Assembly (NCBI RefSeq): GCF_024586455.1
Contig: NC_065919.1
Location: 15,618,017 to 15,682,016 of the forward strand
Source: Bactrocera neohumeralis
Taxonomy: Eukaryota; Arthropoda; Insecta; Diptera; Tephritidae
Reading direction: 5' to 3'
DNA length: 64,000 bases
The translations under genes and the position numbers were made by a program. Under the pieces are notes generated by a model. The model searched no databases. It was not told the DNA's origin and was given only the letters and a program-made list of their open reading frames with translations. Below are positions 1 through 12,599 of the stretch, in pieces (position 1 is the first letter of the stretch; each line of letters starts with the position of its first letter).

Positions 1-54
1 GTGTTAAATTATTATATTTTTTTAAAAAGTAACAATTTTCCTTTTCAATGTTAG

Positions 55-1031
55 GTTATTGCATTTATATGCGGTGTTATAGTTGTCATACTCATGATTA
101 TGGCATTGGCTTCCACGGATTGGTTAATGGCTGCGGGTTGGCGACAGGGTCTCTTCGTGCATTGTATTGAGGAAGACGTTGAATCACCGCTGCCATTTAA
201 TTTACATGATCCGCCTGGCTGTTATGCTAGTCGAGACGTCGGTAAGTTGCTTCTTTGTTCATTGTATTTGTAATTACATGATTTTTAAATAATATCTTTA
301 TTTAATTTTTAGCATACATTAAGGCTACAGCTGCTCTTTGCATAATAACATTGATCACAGACGTAATTGCCACCATACTCACTGGACTGGGTTTGAGAAC
401 GCAAAACCATAATGTCAAATACAAATTTTACAGAATTGCTGTGCTGGTGATGCTTTTATCATGTAAGTTTTGAATCCATTAAAAAAATTCGTTAATTTTG
501 CAAATAGTGATTGGTTGAAACAATCAAAAACAATCCAATATCGCCGATTCATACAAATGAGCATCTTCTTGATAAGAAAAGGATGTGTGCAAAACTTCAG
601 ATCGATATCTCTAAAGCTAACTGACTGGGACATTTACATATATACATATTTTTTAGGGTCTTCGACGTTTTCTGCAGGGTGCTACATAATTAAAATATAG
701 CAAATTTAATTGTAATATTATTTAAAATAATTTTATATTTTTAGTACTGGCTGTCTTGTCCGCACTTATAATATATCCAGTATGTTTTGCTGGAGAACTC
801 AATTTGGGTAAATAATAATTTTTATTATTATATATTGTACATATGTATACAATACTACTTTCTTTTACAGCGAATCGGCCAATTTGGGAATTTGGTTGGG
901 CCTACGGTGTTGGATGGGGTGCAGCTATCTTTCTATTCGGTGCCGTTGTGCTATTGCTTTGCGATAAAGAGTCGGAAGAGATCTATTATAAGGAGAGAAA
1001 AATTGTACATGATAACCAAATGCGCGCCTAG
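55..1031 (+). CDS. TMEM47/VAB-9-like four-pass membrane protein (3' part of gene)
   Basis: Four exons are seen: 55-241, 313-462, 745-807 and 871-1031 (stop TAG at 1029). All joins keep frame and use GT-AG borders. The 5' coding exon(s) lie before the window, so the start is missing. The fragment encodes a hydrophobic helix, an extracellular loop with a Trp, a GLF-x-x-C motif and a second Cys (a claudin/PMP22-like loop), then three more hydrophobic helices. The last helix block, GWAYGVGWGAAIF, followed by an acidic Tyr-containing tail, resembles the C-terminal part of human TMEM47 and nematode VAB-9, which act at adherens or septate-type cell junctions in epithelia. Family membership is inferred from memory of that C-terminal block. 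The third intron (463-744) contains a decayed copy of an interspersed repeat. A pasiflora-like or other four-pass junction protein is the main alternative. Confidence 0.8.
470..665 (-). repeat. Interspersed repeat remnant in intron of TMEM47-like gene
   Basis: Read on the minus strand, this intron segment contains a block around 'gttttgcacacatccttttct' next to an 'agatatcgat' motif. The same words in the same order occur at about 10510-10560, 49190-49225, 35980-36030 (minus) and 52960-53000 (minus). It is a decayed copy of one dispersed family with no coding capacity. Class is unknown. Confidence 0.6.
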
Positions 1032-4000
1032 GCCAGGCCGCACGACCTGCCTGACGTCGTTCTTTAGATATTTAAGTAAATATGCGATTTCTACTGATAT
1101 AATACTACTAACTACTACTATTACAAGAACAACAAAAACTATTAATTCAACACAGCATACAATAAGAGATGAACAAAAGCAAAAAACGAGAGCCAAACAA
1201 TTATATAACACACAAAGAAATCAAAGAACTTAAAAAATAAATGTGTAAAACTGTCTGTCATCATTGCCGATAACCAAAATACTATATTTATAATGTGAAC
1301 AAAGTGAAAAGTAGAAAAACAACTTGAAATGAAGTCAACACCAAAAATTCAAAATAATTACCAACACACATACATACAAACAAAAACCACAACACTTTAC
1401 TCATTCATCAACGGAAATTATGGGAACCTTTCGAGCTAAAACATGTAGATTTTTCAAATCTCAAGCTCAAAGCGAAATAAAGCATTGAATAAAGCAACAC
1501 GAAGCCAGTGAAAGTTGTAAATATGTTGCTTATTTGGCCGCGTAATCTAAAAAATACATATGTTCTAAAATGAAATATACACTACTTCTCCAGCATATTG
1601 ACAGCAAAGGTGAAAACCCATAATCCAAAATACATAAACATACTCAAATACACACATATACACTTTTACATTCATACAATTGTCATGTATTTGGGTGAAA
1701 GCATTTTAGAAAACAATTTTAGCATACCTATCACAAAAAGCAAATATTCATGTATTCATGGTGATCGTATTTAACCATTTAGTATTGTATACGTATATAC
1801 CTACAAACATATATCTACACATATTTACATATATATTCGACGTTCATTATACAAATACACGTATATATCCACACAATTTTCATTATTTTCATGTACATAA
1901 GCACATACACATATATCTACATATACTATATATGTAGATGTCCTTCCCTATGTAACTTTGCTGACAAAATCACTTAACCTAAAAGCCTAAACATTTCCTC
2001 AACAATTTTTTTATTTATTGTTTCAACAACAACATCGATGTGAACTCCGTAAAAAATAAAAAAAAAAATGTATGTAACTTAATATGAATCGTACGATGTA
2101 TGTAAGAAATTCAAACTAAATATAAGCGTAATAAATTTGTAGAAAACAAGCTAACCACATTAAAAAGACGAACTAAAACGCATTATTAAAAACAAAATCA
2201 AACATTTAAAATGCATATAAGCATAATGATCCTGAAAATTAATATAAAATCACGCTCATGAACCTACCAATTTGAAATCGACTCCACAGATAAATACGTG
2301 AACCGAACCATAAAGTTACAAGCAATGCGAATACATGCATACATACATACACTTTAACACAAAAACACCAACACTCATATATACATACATACCTACCATC
2401 ATACATAAATGCATACCGAAGTATTATCAGGCAGCTATAGAAATTATGACAAACAAGGAAACTTGTTGTTTTTGGTTTTACAAACATATATAAAAGAAAA
2501 AACACACACGACAAGACTTTGCGTTAAAATAAAAGCAATATCATGCAGCTTCGTTCATTCATAGATATAATAGAGCAAAGTGTGTGCATACATGCGCCTT
2601 CCAACTAAAACTAGATATACTATACATACATACATCAATTGATTTCATGTACACATAATTTAACACTTGGTGTATGCCAAAAGGACTCATTACTAGCTTA
2701 TATAGTTATGGATTTAATTTTAAAGTATTTCTTATTCGAAAAAAGCAAAAATGTTTTTTCTGTACTACAATCCATACTCCTGCTGGTCATGACAGTTTTG
2801 AGTCCCTTGGCGACTGCTTAAGTGTTGGTCTGCCAATCAATCCGTGTTCAAAATGTACCTTAACGTTTTTTTGTACACACATTTGCATACTGATATATTT
2901 TATTAACGCTTTATTAAAATCGTCAATTTGTAGGTAGTTGCGTATATTTCGCCGCATTTTTACAAAAACTCGAAATGTTTATTTTTTTCTCAAAGTCTTC
3001 AAACAACCTCGTATAAGTCTCGAATTGATACTCGTATTTAATAATTGTGTTATTTGTTGCACAATATTTGCTCAAAAGTGTTGGCATATCTGTGGAAATT
3101 ATATCGAACCTTATAACCCGATTTAGCAGTTTTATCCTCTCAAGCTGTAAATGGAAAAGCTCTAGAGCAATAACCATGAAAACGATTAAAAATATTAAAC
3201 TTGTCTATGTATTCAAAGGCAAAACACATTGCTTTGTCAACAATCTGCATATATGTGCATGTATACGTTCAGAAATTAATAATTTAAGCAGTTGAAATGC
3301 AAAAGAGAAATAAAAGCAAGCAGCGTATGTAAAATTCTATTGGCAGTATAAAATAGCGTTGAAAATTAAAATTAAAATGCACACACACCAATTGTATTAC
3401 ACGAAACACATATACTCAAGTACATAAATATATATTTAATTAATATTGTTTATTATGCTGTTCATATTATTTTGTTTCATAACTCGAATTTGTACAGTTT
3501 TTTCTGTAATTATTAAGCAAATAATTATATAATTATACTAATTATGTCTGATTTAATTAAACCTGTTGAATTGTTTTTGCCTACACATGGCCGCTACTAT
3601 TGATACATATACATATATTATCTAAAAATTTGTCTGTTTACACAAATTTATGTTAAAAATAAACTTTTATGAAGCGAGAAAATATTTGAAGCAATGAACA
3701 TGTTAAAAACCGTAAATTTGAAGAATAAAATCTCTTTTACCTTTTACATATATCTTGCAACGCTTCAGAAAGGCTTATATTTGTTCGACAGACAATTTAC
3801 AAATATTTATAACTGTTATAACGTTAAATGCAAAGAAAACATATCAGCAAAAAAAAAAAACGCAAAATATTTAGACTACACTTACTGCTAATTTATTTGT
3901 ATAATTTGTACAATTTACCTGATTAATTATTCTATATATATTTTTTAAGTATCTTCATCTTTACAAATGAAATGTCCTAACGCACTGACTAAAGACTTGT

Positions 4001-4981
4001 TACGAATGTTTATTTTTTGTAATATTTAAGTTAGATTTGCAGTGTTAATGTTCATTTATTCAAATTCGAGGAGAAATTAGGTCCAAAATATGTAGTGCGG
4101 TCACTGAAGATTTGGGCAATCGGCACTAAAAATTTTGTACTGTTAAATAATTATTTATAAGCAGTATTTTCACAAAATTCAGCTTTGCTACAACAACAAC
4201 AAATTTTTTACGTTTCTAAACATGCTCCAATGATAAAAGTTGTCCACAAATTGACGTTAGTATATTAAATATTGCAATTTTCGGGAATAAGATCCGTTAA
4301 TACTAAATAAACATTATAATATCTACAACAGTCACTGGGCCATGTTATAAATTGTGTTTTGTTTTGATTATTTGATTTATACAATAGAAAGAGTATTTAT
4401 TTATACTTTCTCATAATTGCATTCTTTAAAGTTATTTTGTACCACAGCAACAACGAATATTAACATTGCAAATTTCAAATATATAACCGTTATATTCCTA
4501 TTCACTGGCCTATGACCCTAATTACATTACTATTTAAATATATTGTTTTTTTTATTTAAAATATTTTGTTTGCCTGTAATATAAAGAAAGTTGAATAAAA
4601 AATAAAAAACTGTGTGATTTTTATTTCGAATATATTTTTAGTTTTATTTAAAAGTTAAGGAAATTATTATTAGTAATATTTACTTTTATAGATTTATAAA
4701 AATGCATGCTTAGCATTGAAAAAAGCACATTCATGATAATATGGTTTACCATTTTTTATTTGCAGGTACATATGTATAAGATATTTTTATTATATATTTT
4801 ACACATACATACATACATTATATACATATACATATGTATATGTTTGTTATCGCTTAAAATATTTCATTTTAATTTAAAAATTTTTCGAAAGCATTATTTA
4901 TATTTACTAAAGCAATAATATACTATTAATACTTGTACACATATACATACATACATACTTAAAAACATACATATATACATA
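1032..4981. other. 3' UTR / intergenic DNA without recognised genes
   Basis: After the TMEM47-like stop the DNA is AT-rich, with runs of (CATA)n, many AATAAA hexamers on the plus strand and no frame that looks like protein. The first part is probably 3' UTR, but its end cannot be placed. I see no RNA gene in it. Confidence 0.5.
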
Positions 4982-6608
4982 CACTCAGCGAAAAAAAAAC
5001 CCACGCAGTCGAAAATTTTCTAATATTCCTATTTATAACTGTCACTATTTGCTCAAAATTCACTAGTTGTCTTATTTTTCGTTTCTGTTATGTGACTACA
5101 AACCGTTATTTCTAAAACCGTTGGCCTTGTTTTTTTTCAGTATTTGCGGAATTTTCGTTTGAGTAAGTTGTGAAAATAAGTGAAGTTGAACATGGTGTTG
5201 TCAATTGAAAATAAAGCAGAAATAGTGGCTTTATATAAAAATAAATTATCCAAACGTCAAATAGCTCGTGAAATGGGCATAAGTGATTGGAGCGTGCGCA
5301 ATATAATTAAAAATTATACGAATTTTAATTCATTAGCTCGAAAAAAGGGCAGTGGACGTCCGAAAAAAGTAAAACCTCGTCACGAACGACAAATTAAACG
5401 GATGTGCATTAGTGATCGCTTTCAACATGCTGGAGCAATCAATGCAACATTTTACGAAACCACTGGTGTAAAAATAACTACACGTTCAATGCAAAATGTC
5501 CTTAATAATCTCGGATTACGAGCGCGACGTCCAGCCAAGAAGCCACTTCTCATTGCACGAATGAAGAAACAGCGACTAGAATGGGCAAAGTCCCACAAAA
5601 CTTGGACTATATCAGATTGGGGAAATGTTATTTTTTCCGACGAATCCAAATTTAATTTATTTGGACCCGACGGAAATGCCACAGTGCGTCGTAGGGAAGG
5701 GGAGCGTTTTTTAGAAAGCTGTGTTTTGCCCACCGTAAAGCATTCACCCTATTTAATGGTGTGGGGGGCTATAACGAAGTTTGGTGTTGGGCAGCTTATT
5801 ATTCTAAAAGGATCTGTGAATGCCGAAAAATACATTGGAATTTTGAGAGAAGGCGTTTTGCCAACAATTGAACAGCTGTCCGAACATACCCAAAAAGTGT
5901 ATTTTCAGGATGATTCAGCCCCTTGCCATAGAGCCAAAACGGTAACTAAAGCATAAAAATATTGAAATTCATTTTTCAATAATTCATTTCAAACATATAC
6001 AGGTTACAAAACAAAAAGAGTTTTATGGAATTGAGTCTCTCACTTGGCCAGGAAACAGTTCAGATCTCAATCCAATTGAGAACTGCTGGCATTATATGGG
6101 CAAAAGGATAAAAGAAAAGCGTCCAAAAAGTCTAAAAGAAATGGAAAAAATTATTGAAGTTGTGTGGAATGAAGAAATTAACAAAAATTATCTTGAACGT
6201 TTGTTTGAATCCATGCCTAAACGAATAGCCGAGGTTATAAAGAGGAGGGGGGGTTCAACAAAATACTAAGAAAATTTTTGTACAAAAAATGTTATTTTGA
6301 TTTGTTATGTATTCTATTGCTAAATAAAGATCATATAAAACATAAAATATCTTAATAACTTGTTTAAAAATCACATTATTGTCCATAACAAATTTTTCGT
6401 CTGGGGTATGTTATGTGTGTGTATTTACATTTTTCATTAAAACAAGTTTTAAACTATAAGTTTTTCACATAAAAATGCTTGAAACATGAACTAAATAAAA
6501 GTGGTTGACTCCCCAAGAAAAATGTTTTACTTAGAATAACATGTATCTAAGTTTTGAGCTATTTGAAACCACTTTGTAAAGTGCGTGGGTTTTTTTTTTC
6601 GCCGAGTG
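4982..6608 (+). mobile_element. Full-length Tc1-like DNA transposon (1,627 bp) with TA target duplication
   Basis: Inverted ends of about 27 bp begin CACTCRGCG, continue with a run of A and then CCCACGCA. The left copy (4982-5008) has nine A and the right copy (6581-6608) has ten, with one other mismatch. A TA dinucleotide flanks each side (4980-4981 and 6609-6610), the expected Tc1/mariner target duplication. The interior carries one transposase gene in plus orientation, with an AATAAA signal at 6323-6328. The element is uninterrupted, which suggests recent insertion. Total size and 338-residue transposase fit Bari-like Tc1 elements with short terminal repeats, but I cannot place it in a named lineage. 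Confidence 0.93.
5192..6269 (+). CDS. Tc1-like transposase, two exons, apparently intact
   Basis: The enzyme cuts and rejoins element ends at TA sites. Exon 1 is 5192-5941 and exon 2 is 6003-6269, with a 61-bp GT-AG intron between them in phase 0, giving 338 residues. The start chosen is ATG 5192; an in-frame GTG at 5180 is less likely. The N-terminus has a helix-turn-helix (KLSKRQIAREMGISDWSVRN) and a GRP-type AT-hook-like motif. Catalytic residues are visible: first Asp in VIFSDESKF (about residue 150), second in YFQDDSAPCH (near residue 240), and Glu in SDLNPIEN of exon 2 (34-35 residues later). No stop or frameshift is present outside the intron. If the intron is retained, translation stops at 5956, before the catalytic Glu. 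Confidence 0.92.
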
Positions 6609-6609
6609 T

Positions 6610-9600
6610 ACATATCTATGAAAATGTAAAATTGTTTTGAAACCAACACTTAATGTCTGCCAATAAAGTTTATTACTGTCTATTAACTTGTACGCCAGCA
6701 AGCTGCTACTCCCACTTTAAATATGTTTTCCATATTTAAAAAAAAATATTCAATAATTGATGGTGAATAAGATAAACACACATATTATATTCTATTTGTA
6801 CGATTAAAGATTTTCTTATAAAACTTTTTTGCGAAAATTCGTTATTCTCCATTCGAACTCAAACGCATAGGCAAAACTCTAAATGAACATTTAGTGAGAA
6901 CATCATCAACAAAAACAAAAAAGACAACAAGAACAGCCACAACAACAGTGATCTAAAAGCAAATAAGTCAAAAAATTCATTAATTATGTAATTGAAATTA
7001 GCAAAAGACAAAAGAAAATAACAACACAATGCGAACAGATAACCGAAAACAACAACAGCAAACTAAAAAAATAACAAAACCAAACAAAATTGAACAAATC
7101 GTAGGCAGGAACGTGCGGTGGTAACTTAATTATAACTATAATTATAATTAAAACTAGTATTATGTAGGTATACAAAAACTTAAAATAAAACAAAAACAAA
7201 ATCGAATTAAAACTCAAATAATTTCAACTGAACTAAAAATATAACACTAATATAATGAAAAAGAAAAACGAAAAACGAAAACTAATTTTAAGTCCAAGTA
7301 ATGTTTTAATTGCTAATATTAAACAATTAACTGATTAAAATTAAGAATTAAGCAGCAAAAATTAAAAATAATTTAAATACATTCAGCACAAGATCAACAA
7401 AATTGTGTATGCGCCGGTAGTGATAAAGAAAATAACAACGCTAAATTTTTAACAACCAGCCACATACCAATTGGTTTGTGCGCCGAAAAGTGTGCTTTGC
7501 ATAATTAAAATTTTCTACTTAAAGGTTTGTTGTGGTGCAAATTTAGCGTTAGGGTGTGTCAACCGGTACTTAAATATCAAAAATATTTACAATTATGTAC
7601 TGTTTGTTAAAACACAGACAAAATAAATAAAATTTCTAAAAAGTACATACATACATACAAAAATATGTTGTGTAACATATTCGTATCTACATATACATAC
7701 ATGAATGTGCTTAAATATTTAAAGAGCATACATAAGTTCTGATAATAAATATGTACATACAAAAGTATATACTATTATACCAAATTGCCTACATAAGGCA
7801 GTTGTGTGAAGAGTTGGTTCAATTTAGATTCTATACATATTTATATTTAATAATATTAATTTTATTTTATTTATTCTGATTAAAATTTCTTGCAAATTTT
7901 TCGAAAATTGAATGAGAAGTTTGGTAAAAGTGTAAACACCATATTTTTGGTATTAATTTTGACTAAGTTATTCAGCAGATTAGTGATTAGATAAAAGCGT
8001 ATAAAAGAGATTTATCGACGTTTCATTCCAAAAAGAGTTTGACCACTCTTGGAACAGTTTCTAAGAATTTCTCTTTTGATTGTCTAAAGTGTTTTCAAAA
8101 TCCGGAGAAAGAAATTCATACACTCAATATGAAATTAAAGTCAAATACTGTGTAGCGATGTTTTTTCTTCAAAAAATAGTTTTCTTTGAAAATAATCATA
8201 ATTTATTTGAAATTAATCTTTCGTGCAACAACACAAAGCAGCAACGGTATAATATGATATTACAACTGCTCTAATAAATGTATACACATACATATGTATA
8301 TACATACATACATATGTATATGATATCAGCAACAACAACAATTAACACTGCTAGTGATTTTTTAAACTAATAAATGGAAAATGTAAGAAAAAAGATGAGT
8401 AAGAAAATAAGATTTTAAAAAAGTTGTAACTATTAAGAAACAAAATGTTGAAATGAATTAAGAAAGTAAAATCAACTTGAATTAATATGACACTTAAAGG
8501 TTAATTGGTTTAATTCTACATTATTATGGATTTAAATGATTATGTTTAACTAAAACAATTATGAATTGATACTTTTGATAGAATGTATATTATAATACTA
8601 TTATTTTTATTTTCAAACTTGACGCGTTAGAATCGAAATTTTTTTTTATTAATAAATATATATAACAGTAACAACTCTAAAACTATAGTACTTTGCTAAT
8701 TTATCTAAATTTTTTCCTATAAAGAAGATACAATTTTTCTGCGTTTAAAATTTAATGATTTATTTTAAATAAAATATAATTTTTGCTAACTTTGCTAATT
8801 TCTTTAACTTTTTTCTAATAAAACAAGATAAAATTTTTTGCGGTTAAAATTTAATGATTTATTTCAAATAAAATACTATTTTTCTTTTAATTGTCCTTTT
8901 AAACATTTTCTAAAATCGCTCATTTTAGAATTTATTCAATTCAATGTTTGTAAATAATTTTAATAATCATAAATGTATTGGAATATATACATATTTTTAT
9001 GCTTATGTATTCATAATCGCGAATAACTACATAATTTGTATGTATAAGTTTTTGTATTTTCGGTAAAAACTCCGCAAAAAGGCATAACATACATACAAAC
9101 ATTTATATTTGTATACAATCGTTACTAAATTCTAACTGAAATAGTGTTTACAAATCCCTCCAATTTTTTTAACAATCCACAAAGAAACTCAAATGAATAT
9201 TAAAATTTGTAGTATTGTTTAAAAACAAACCGAATGTGTTTTCCAAGCAAAAGCTACTGTAAAAAGCTAGTTCCAACAACCAACTCCACACAGATCTCCA
9301 CTTTTTCGAAGTAACAACAAATAAAATTATGATAAAATTCGGTAAATTTGTAGTTAAAAGCAAACATATGTACGTACACATATATCTAGCCATAACTTCG
9401 TATACTTGCATACATCAGCACATACAAATTCATGTTGTTATTTGTGTTTGTATGTGTATATATTTAGAAAAACATTTTAGCAAAAAAAAAACAAAAACAT
9501 TTTTAATTGTTACATACCGAAAAGCTACTCATTTAAAGTCACGTACATACCATATATACATACTATATAAAAAATGTGAACATTTATACCACAGCCTAAC

Positions 9601-10255
9601 GCAAAAGAAGGGCGAAACGTGTTTGATTTACCCAATGAATTTTATCACACAAGTATTGTACGTCTTTATCTAGCGAATACTTATACTAATGCACAGGTGT
9701 AAACTGTTCGGAGATGTATGACATACGATGCATACATACTTACATACATATATACAGAAAATATTCTTTCATCCAATGCAGATCAAATGGAAACTACAAA
9801 TATACATACATACATATATGTAATAATAAATACAAGTGAATAAAGTACAGCAATTATATACACACATACTATAACAAACGAAGAGCTGTTTCATTCGATA
9901 GCTATCATATAATAAAATCAAATATGTATATAAAAGTCAAATTGAAATTCCATACGTTGTCTTGGCTGGGCGCAGCCGCAGATGCTAGGTCTCTGGAAAG
10001 AGAGAGGGAGAAAGAGGATGCTTTAAATTTGAATGTTGGCAAAAACGCTGTTATATATTTCCTGGTTTGATCAAATTGTTTCTCTGATTACTTACACTTA
10101 CTTATTACACGAAGCCGAATGGATGAGCTTGTACTATATTTGATTCCAAATAAGTGCGGTAAGTTCCATCTTAGACCATCGCTGGTGGCAGCAAGCGTAG
10201 ATCTAATCTTAAAATCGTTACTATAAGTTATGAAATGCTATTAAATGATCATAAA
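6610..10255. other. AT-rich intergenic DNA, nothing recognised
   Basis: Long A-rich stretch with CAACAA tracts near 6890-7130 and (CATA)n blocks near 7640, 8280 and 9700-9830. These look like untranslated or intergenic DNA. Open frames here are short, biased by composition and lack recognisable motifs. Confidence 0.5.
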
Positions 10256-10259
10256 AACT

Positions 10260-10765
10260 TACCGGTCAATACATAAATATCTTTTTATACCCCTATATGC
10301 TATATGAAATGCACCTGTGAAGTGTATTATAGCTTCAATGCGGCTTAAGTCAAAGTTTTTTCTTGTTATAGCCAAGACAGAGTATATTAAATTTGTCGAG
10401 AAATTTGTAATACCCAGAAAGAAAAGTCGAAGATCCTGTAATATATGTATTATGATCGACATGACCAACTGAGTCGATTTAGCCTGTCCGTATATATGAG
10501 AACTAGTCCGTCAGTTTTTGAGATATCGAAATTTTGCACACATCCTTTTCTCCTCAAGATTGTTGCTTATTTGTCGGAACCGCCAATATCGTATTGTTGC
10601 TTATTTGCAATTTGACGAGATATCTTCATGAAATTTCGCATGTTTTGTTTCTTAAGGCAACTGTGTACTCAAAAGCATACAGCTTGTATGTCAACAGATC
10701 GATCAAAATCAAGTTCTTGTAAGTAATATTTAGTATTCGTGAAGGGTATATATAATAGTTTCGGT
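10260..10765 (+). repeat. Interspersed repeat copy (plus orientation)
   Basis: Ordered blocks are present: 'gtaatacccagaaagaaaagtc', a 'gatcgacatgaccaactgag' block with 'tcgatttagcc', then 'tttgagatatcgaaattttg' and 'cacacatccttttct'. Closely matching blocks occur in the same order at 27680-27880 and 49130-49230. The final part (about 10730-10790) has 'gaagggtatata' and 'ttcggtgcagc'. Such repeats are common in tephritid and muscid genomes. No coding capacity is visible. Confidence 0.75.
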
Positions 10766-10799
10766 GCAGCTGAAATTGAAGTTCTTTCATTGTTTTTTA

Positions 10800-12599
10800 T
10801 TTATTTATTAAATGCTTACCCATAAATCGAACTGAAGTAAAGAAAATATTTTTATTTTTATTTTAATATTTAAAAAGCATTTATTGAATGCTTGTATAAT
10901 GGATATTTTATTTACAATTGTAACCATTTGTGTATGCGTATGTATACATATGTGTGCATATACATACATACTATATATGCGTGCTGAGCTCATGAATTTC
11001 ATAGAAGTACTAAAGATGTACATATGTATGTATGTTTTAATTTCTATAATTGCACGAATAGTAGAAATGATTTCGAGAGTTCTTGGGTTCTCCTTTCTTT
11101 TGTATTAAGACGTAATTTCAGAAACTTTTAATTATACAACTTTTAAATAATTTAATACTATCGTTTTACTTATATTCAACAATTCGTATTTATGATTTAT
11201 ATATAGGTGCAGACATGTTAAAGTAGCTTAATTCGACTTAAACTAAATAGTTACTCGTTTTCTAGTGGGAATCTGGAAATACATATGCTTTATCTTTTAA
11301 TAATGTTTTAATGCAATATAAAGCTTCCGGTTTTAAGTTATAGTTAAGGTTAAAATACCATGTTGTGATGCGATTAGTTGGCTTAAAAACTCAAATTGCG
11401 CGCATTAAGTCGGCTCAAACTATTTTAACATATTGCAATAGATACATATACATATGTATAATATGCCTTTTCCTCATACATAACATGAAATCATAATCGT
11501 TTATTGTAGCAAAAAAGTGGATAGCCCAAAGTTGCAAAAATATTTAGAATTTTTGAAATATTTTCTATAGTTAATAGTCGTGTTTCAGTATACAATGTAA
11601 ATTTGTATTTCTTCGTAATGTATTTGTGTGTCGAGCACTGCATAAAATATTTTATAAAGTATATTTCAATAAATTTTTTTCATCAATTATCACAATCAAA
11701 TATACCACAATAGCGAATGTGTTTAATAAATTCAGTAAAAAATATGCGGAGTAGAAATATTGTAAAGTATACTGACATATTTTCAGCGAGTAACCTTTTC
11801 TTTAAGCCATCATTGCACATCAGTTAAAGAACAAAGGTTGTAAGCTTCATATATGTACATATGTATTTGTATGCTTTCAACGAGTTGCAGTTTTAGTTGT
11901 AGACATCGTCATATTTCATTTCTGCATATGCTTCTAATTACCTATTTATGTATAACACCTATATCGCTTGCCTGCTAAGAATGTTACAGTCTTACACCAA
12001 GAGGAATCCCCATAAAAAAGTAATAATTGCCAAATTTTTTGCACGACTATTTTGGTATTAAATTTTCTCATTACAAATTTTACACTTATTGGACTTTATA
12101 CGATTTGGCAAATATGGGAATTGAAATTTTTCTCCTTTCTAATTTTCTTAACAATTTTTATTATGTATACTTTTTGATGAGTGTGTAGCGTTATATGCTT
12201 GTAGTTTCGTAATATAATAACAAAATGCATGCACAATTTTGATATAGTTAGTTGCATGCGTTCAATAAACAGTACATGAATTCATATATACAAAATTAAA
12301 TATACGGGTGAATACAAAAAATATACCCTAAGCACAAAACAAAAAAGAAAAAAATAAATAAAAAGCAATACATGTTGTAACTAAACCAATTCAAAAACAA
12401 AAAAAAAAATACTTTGAAATACACAAATACCATTGTGTATTTACAGCTCGTTATAAATACGTAATCACAAATTAGAAATGAAGATTCAAACGACTTTGAA
12501 CTGACTTTCTGTGCATATTCAAAACGTAAAAATAAAAAACAAAAACGCTTTTCAAAATTTGTATAAATTCTAAAATCTAATTTCTACGATCTTCGAAAC
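10800..12599. other. Intergenic DNA / 3' flank of PKD gene
   Basis: AT-rich sequence between the interspersed repeat and the 3' end of the minus-strand PKD-domain gene. The part nearest 12599 should be that gene's 3' UTR. No protein-like frame or RNA gene is seen. Confidence 0.45.

Noticed and set aside
787..1233. Open frame overlapping the last TMEM47-like exon in another frame
   Set aside because: Crosses the intron and 3' UTR; the spliced frame gives a coherent membrane protein.
2239..2514. Hydrophobic and Cys/Phe-rich frames in AT-rich intergenic DNA
   Set aside because: Composition-driven (TTT, TGT, TAT codons from CATA repeats); no motif.
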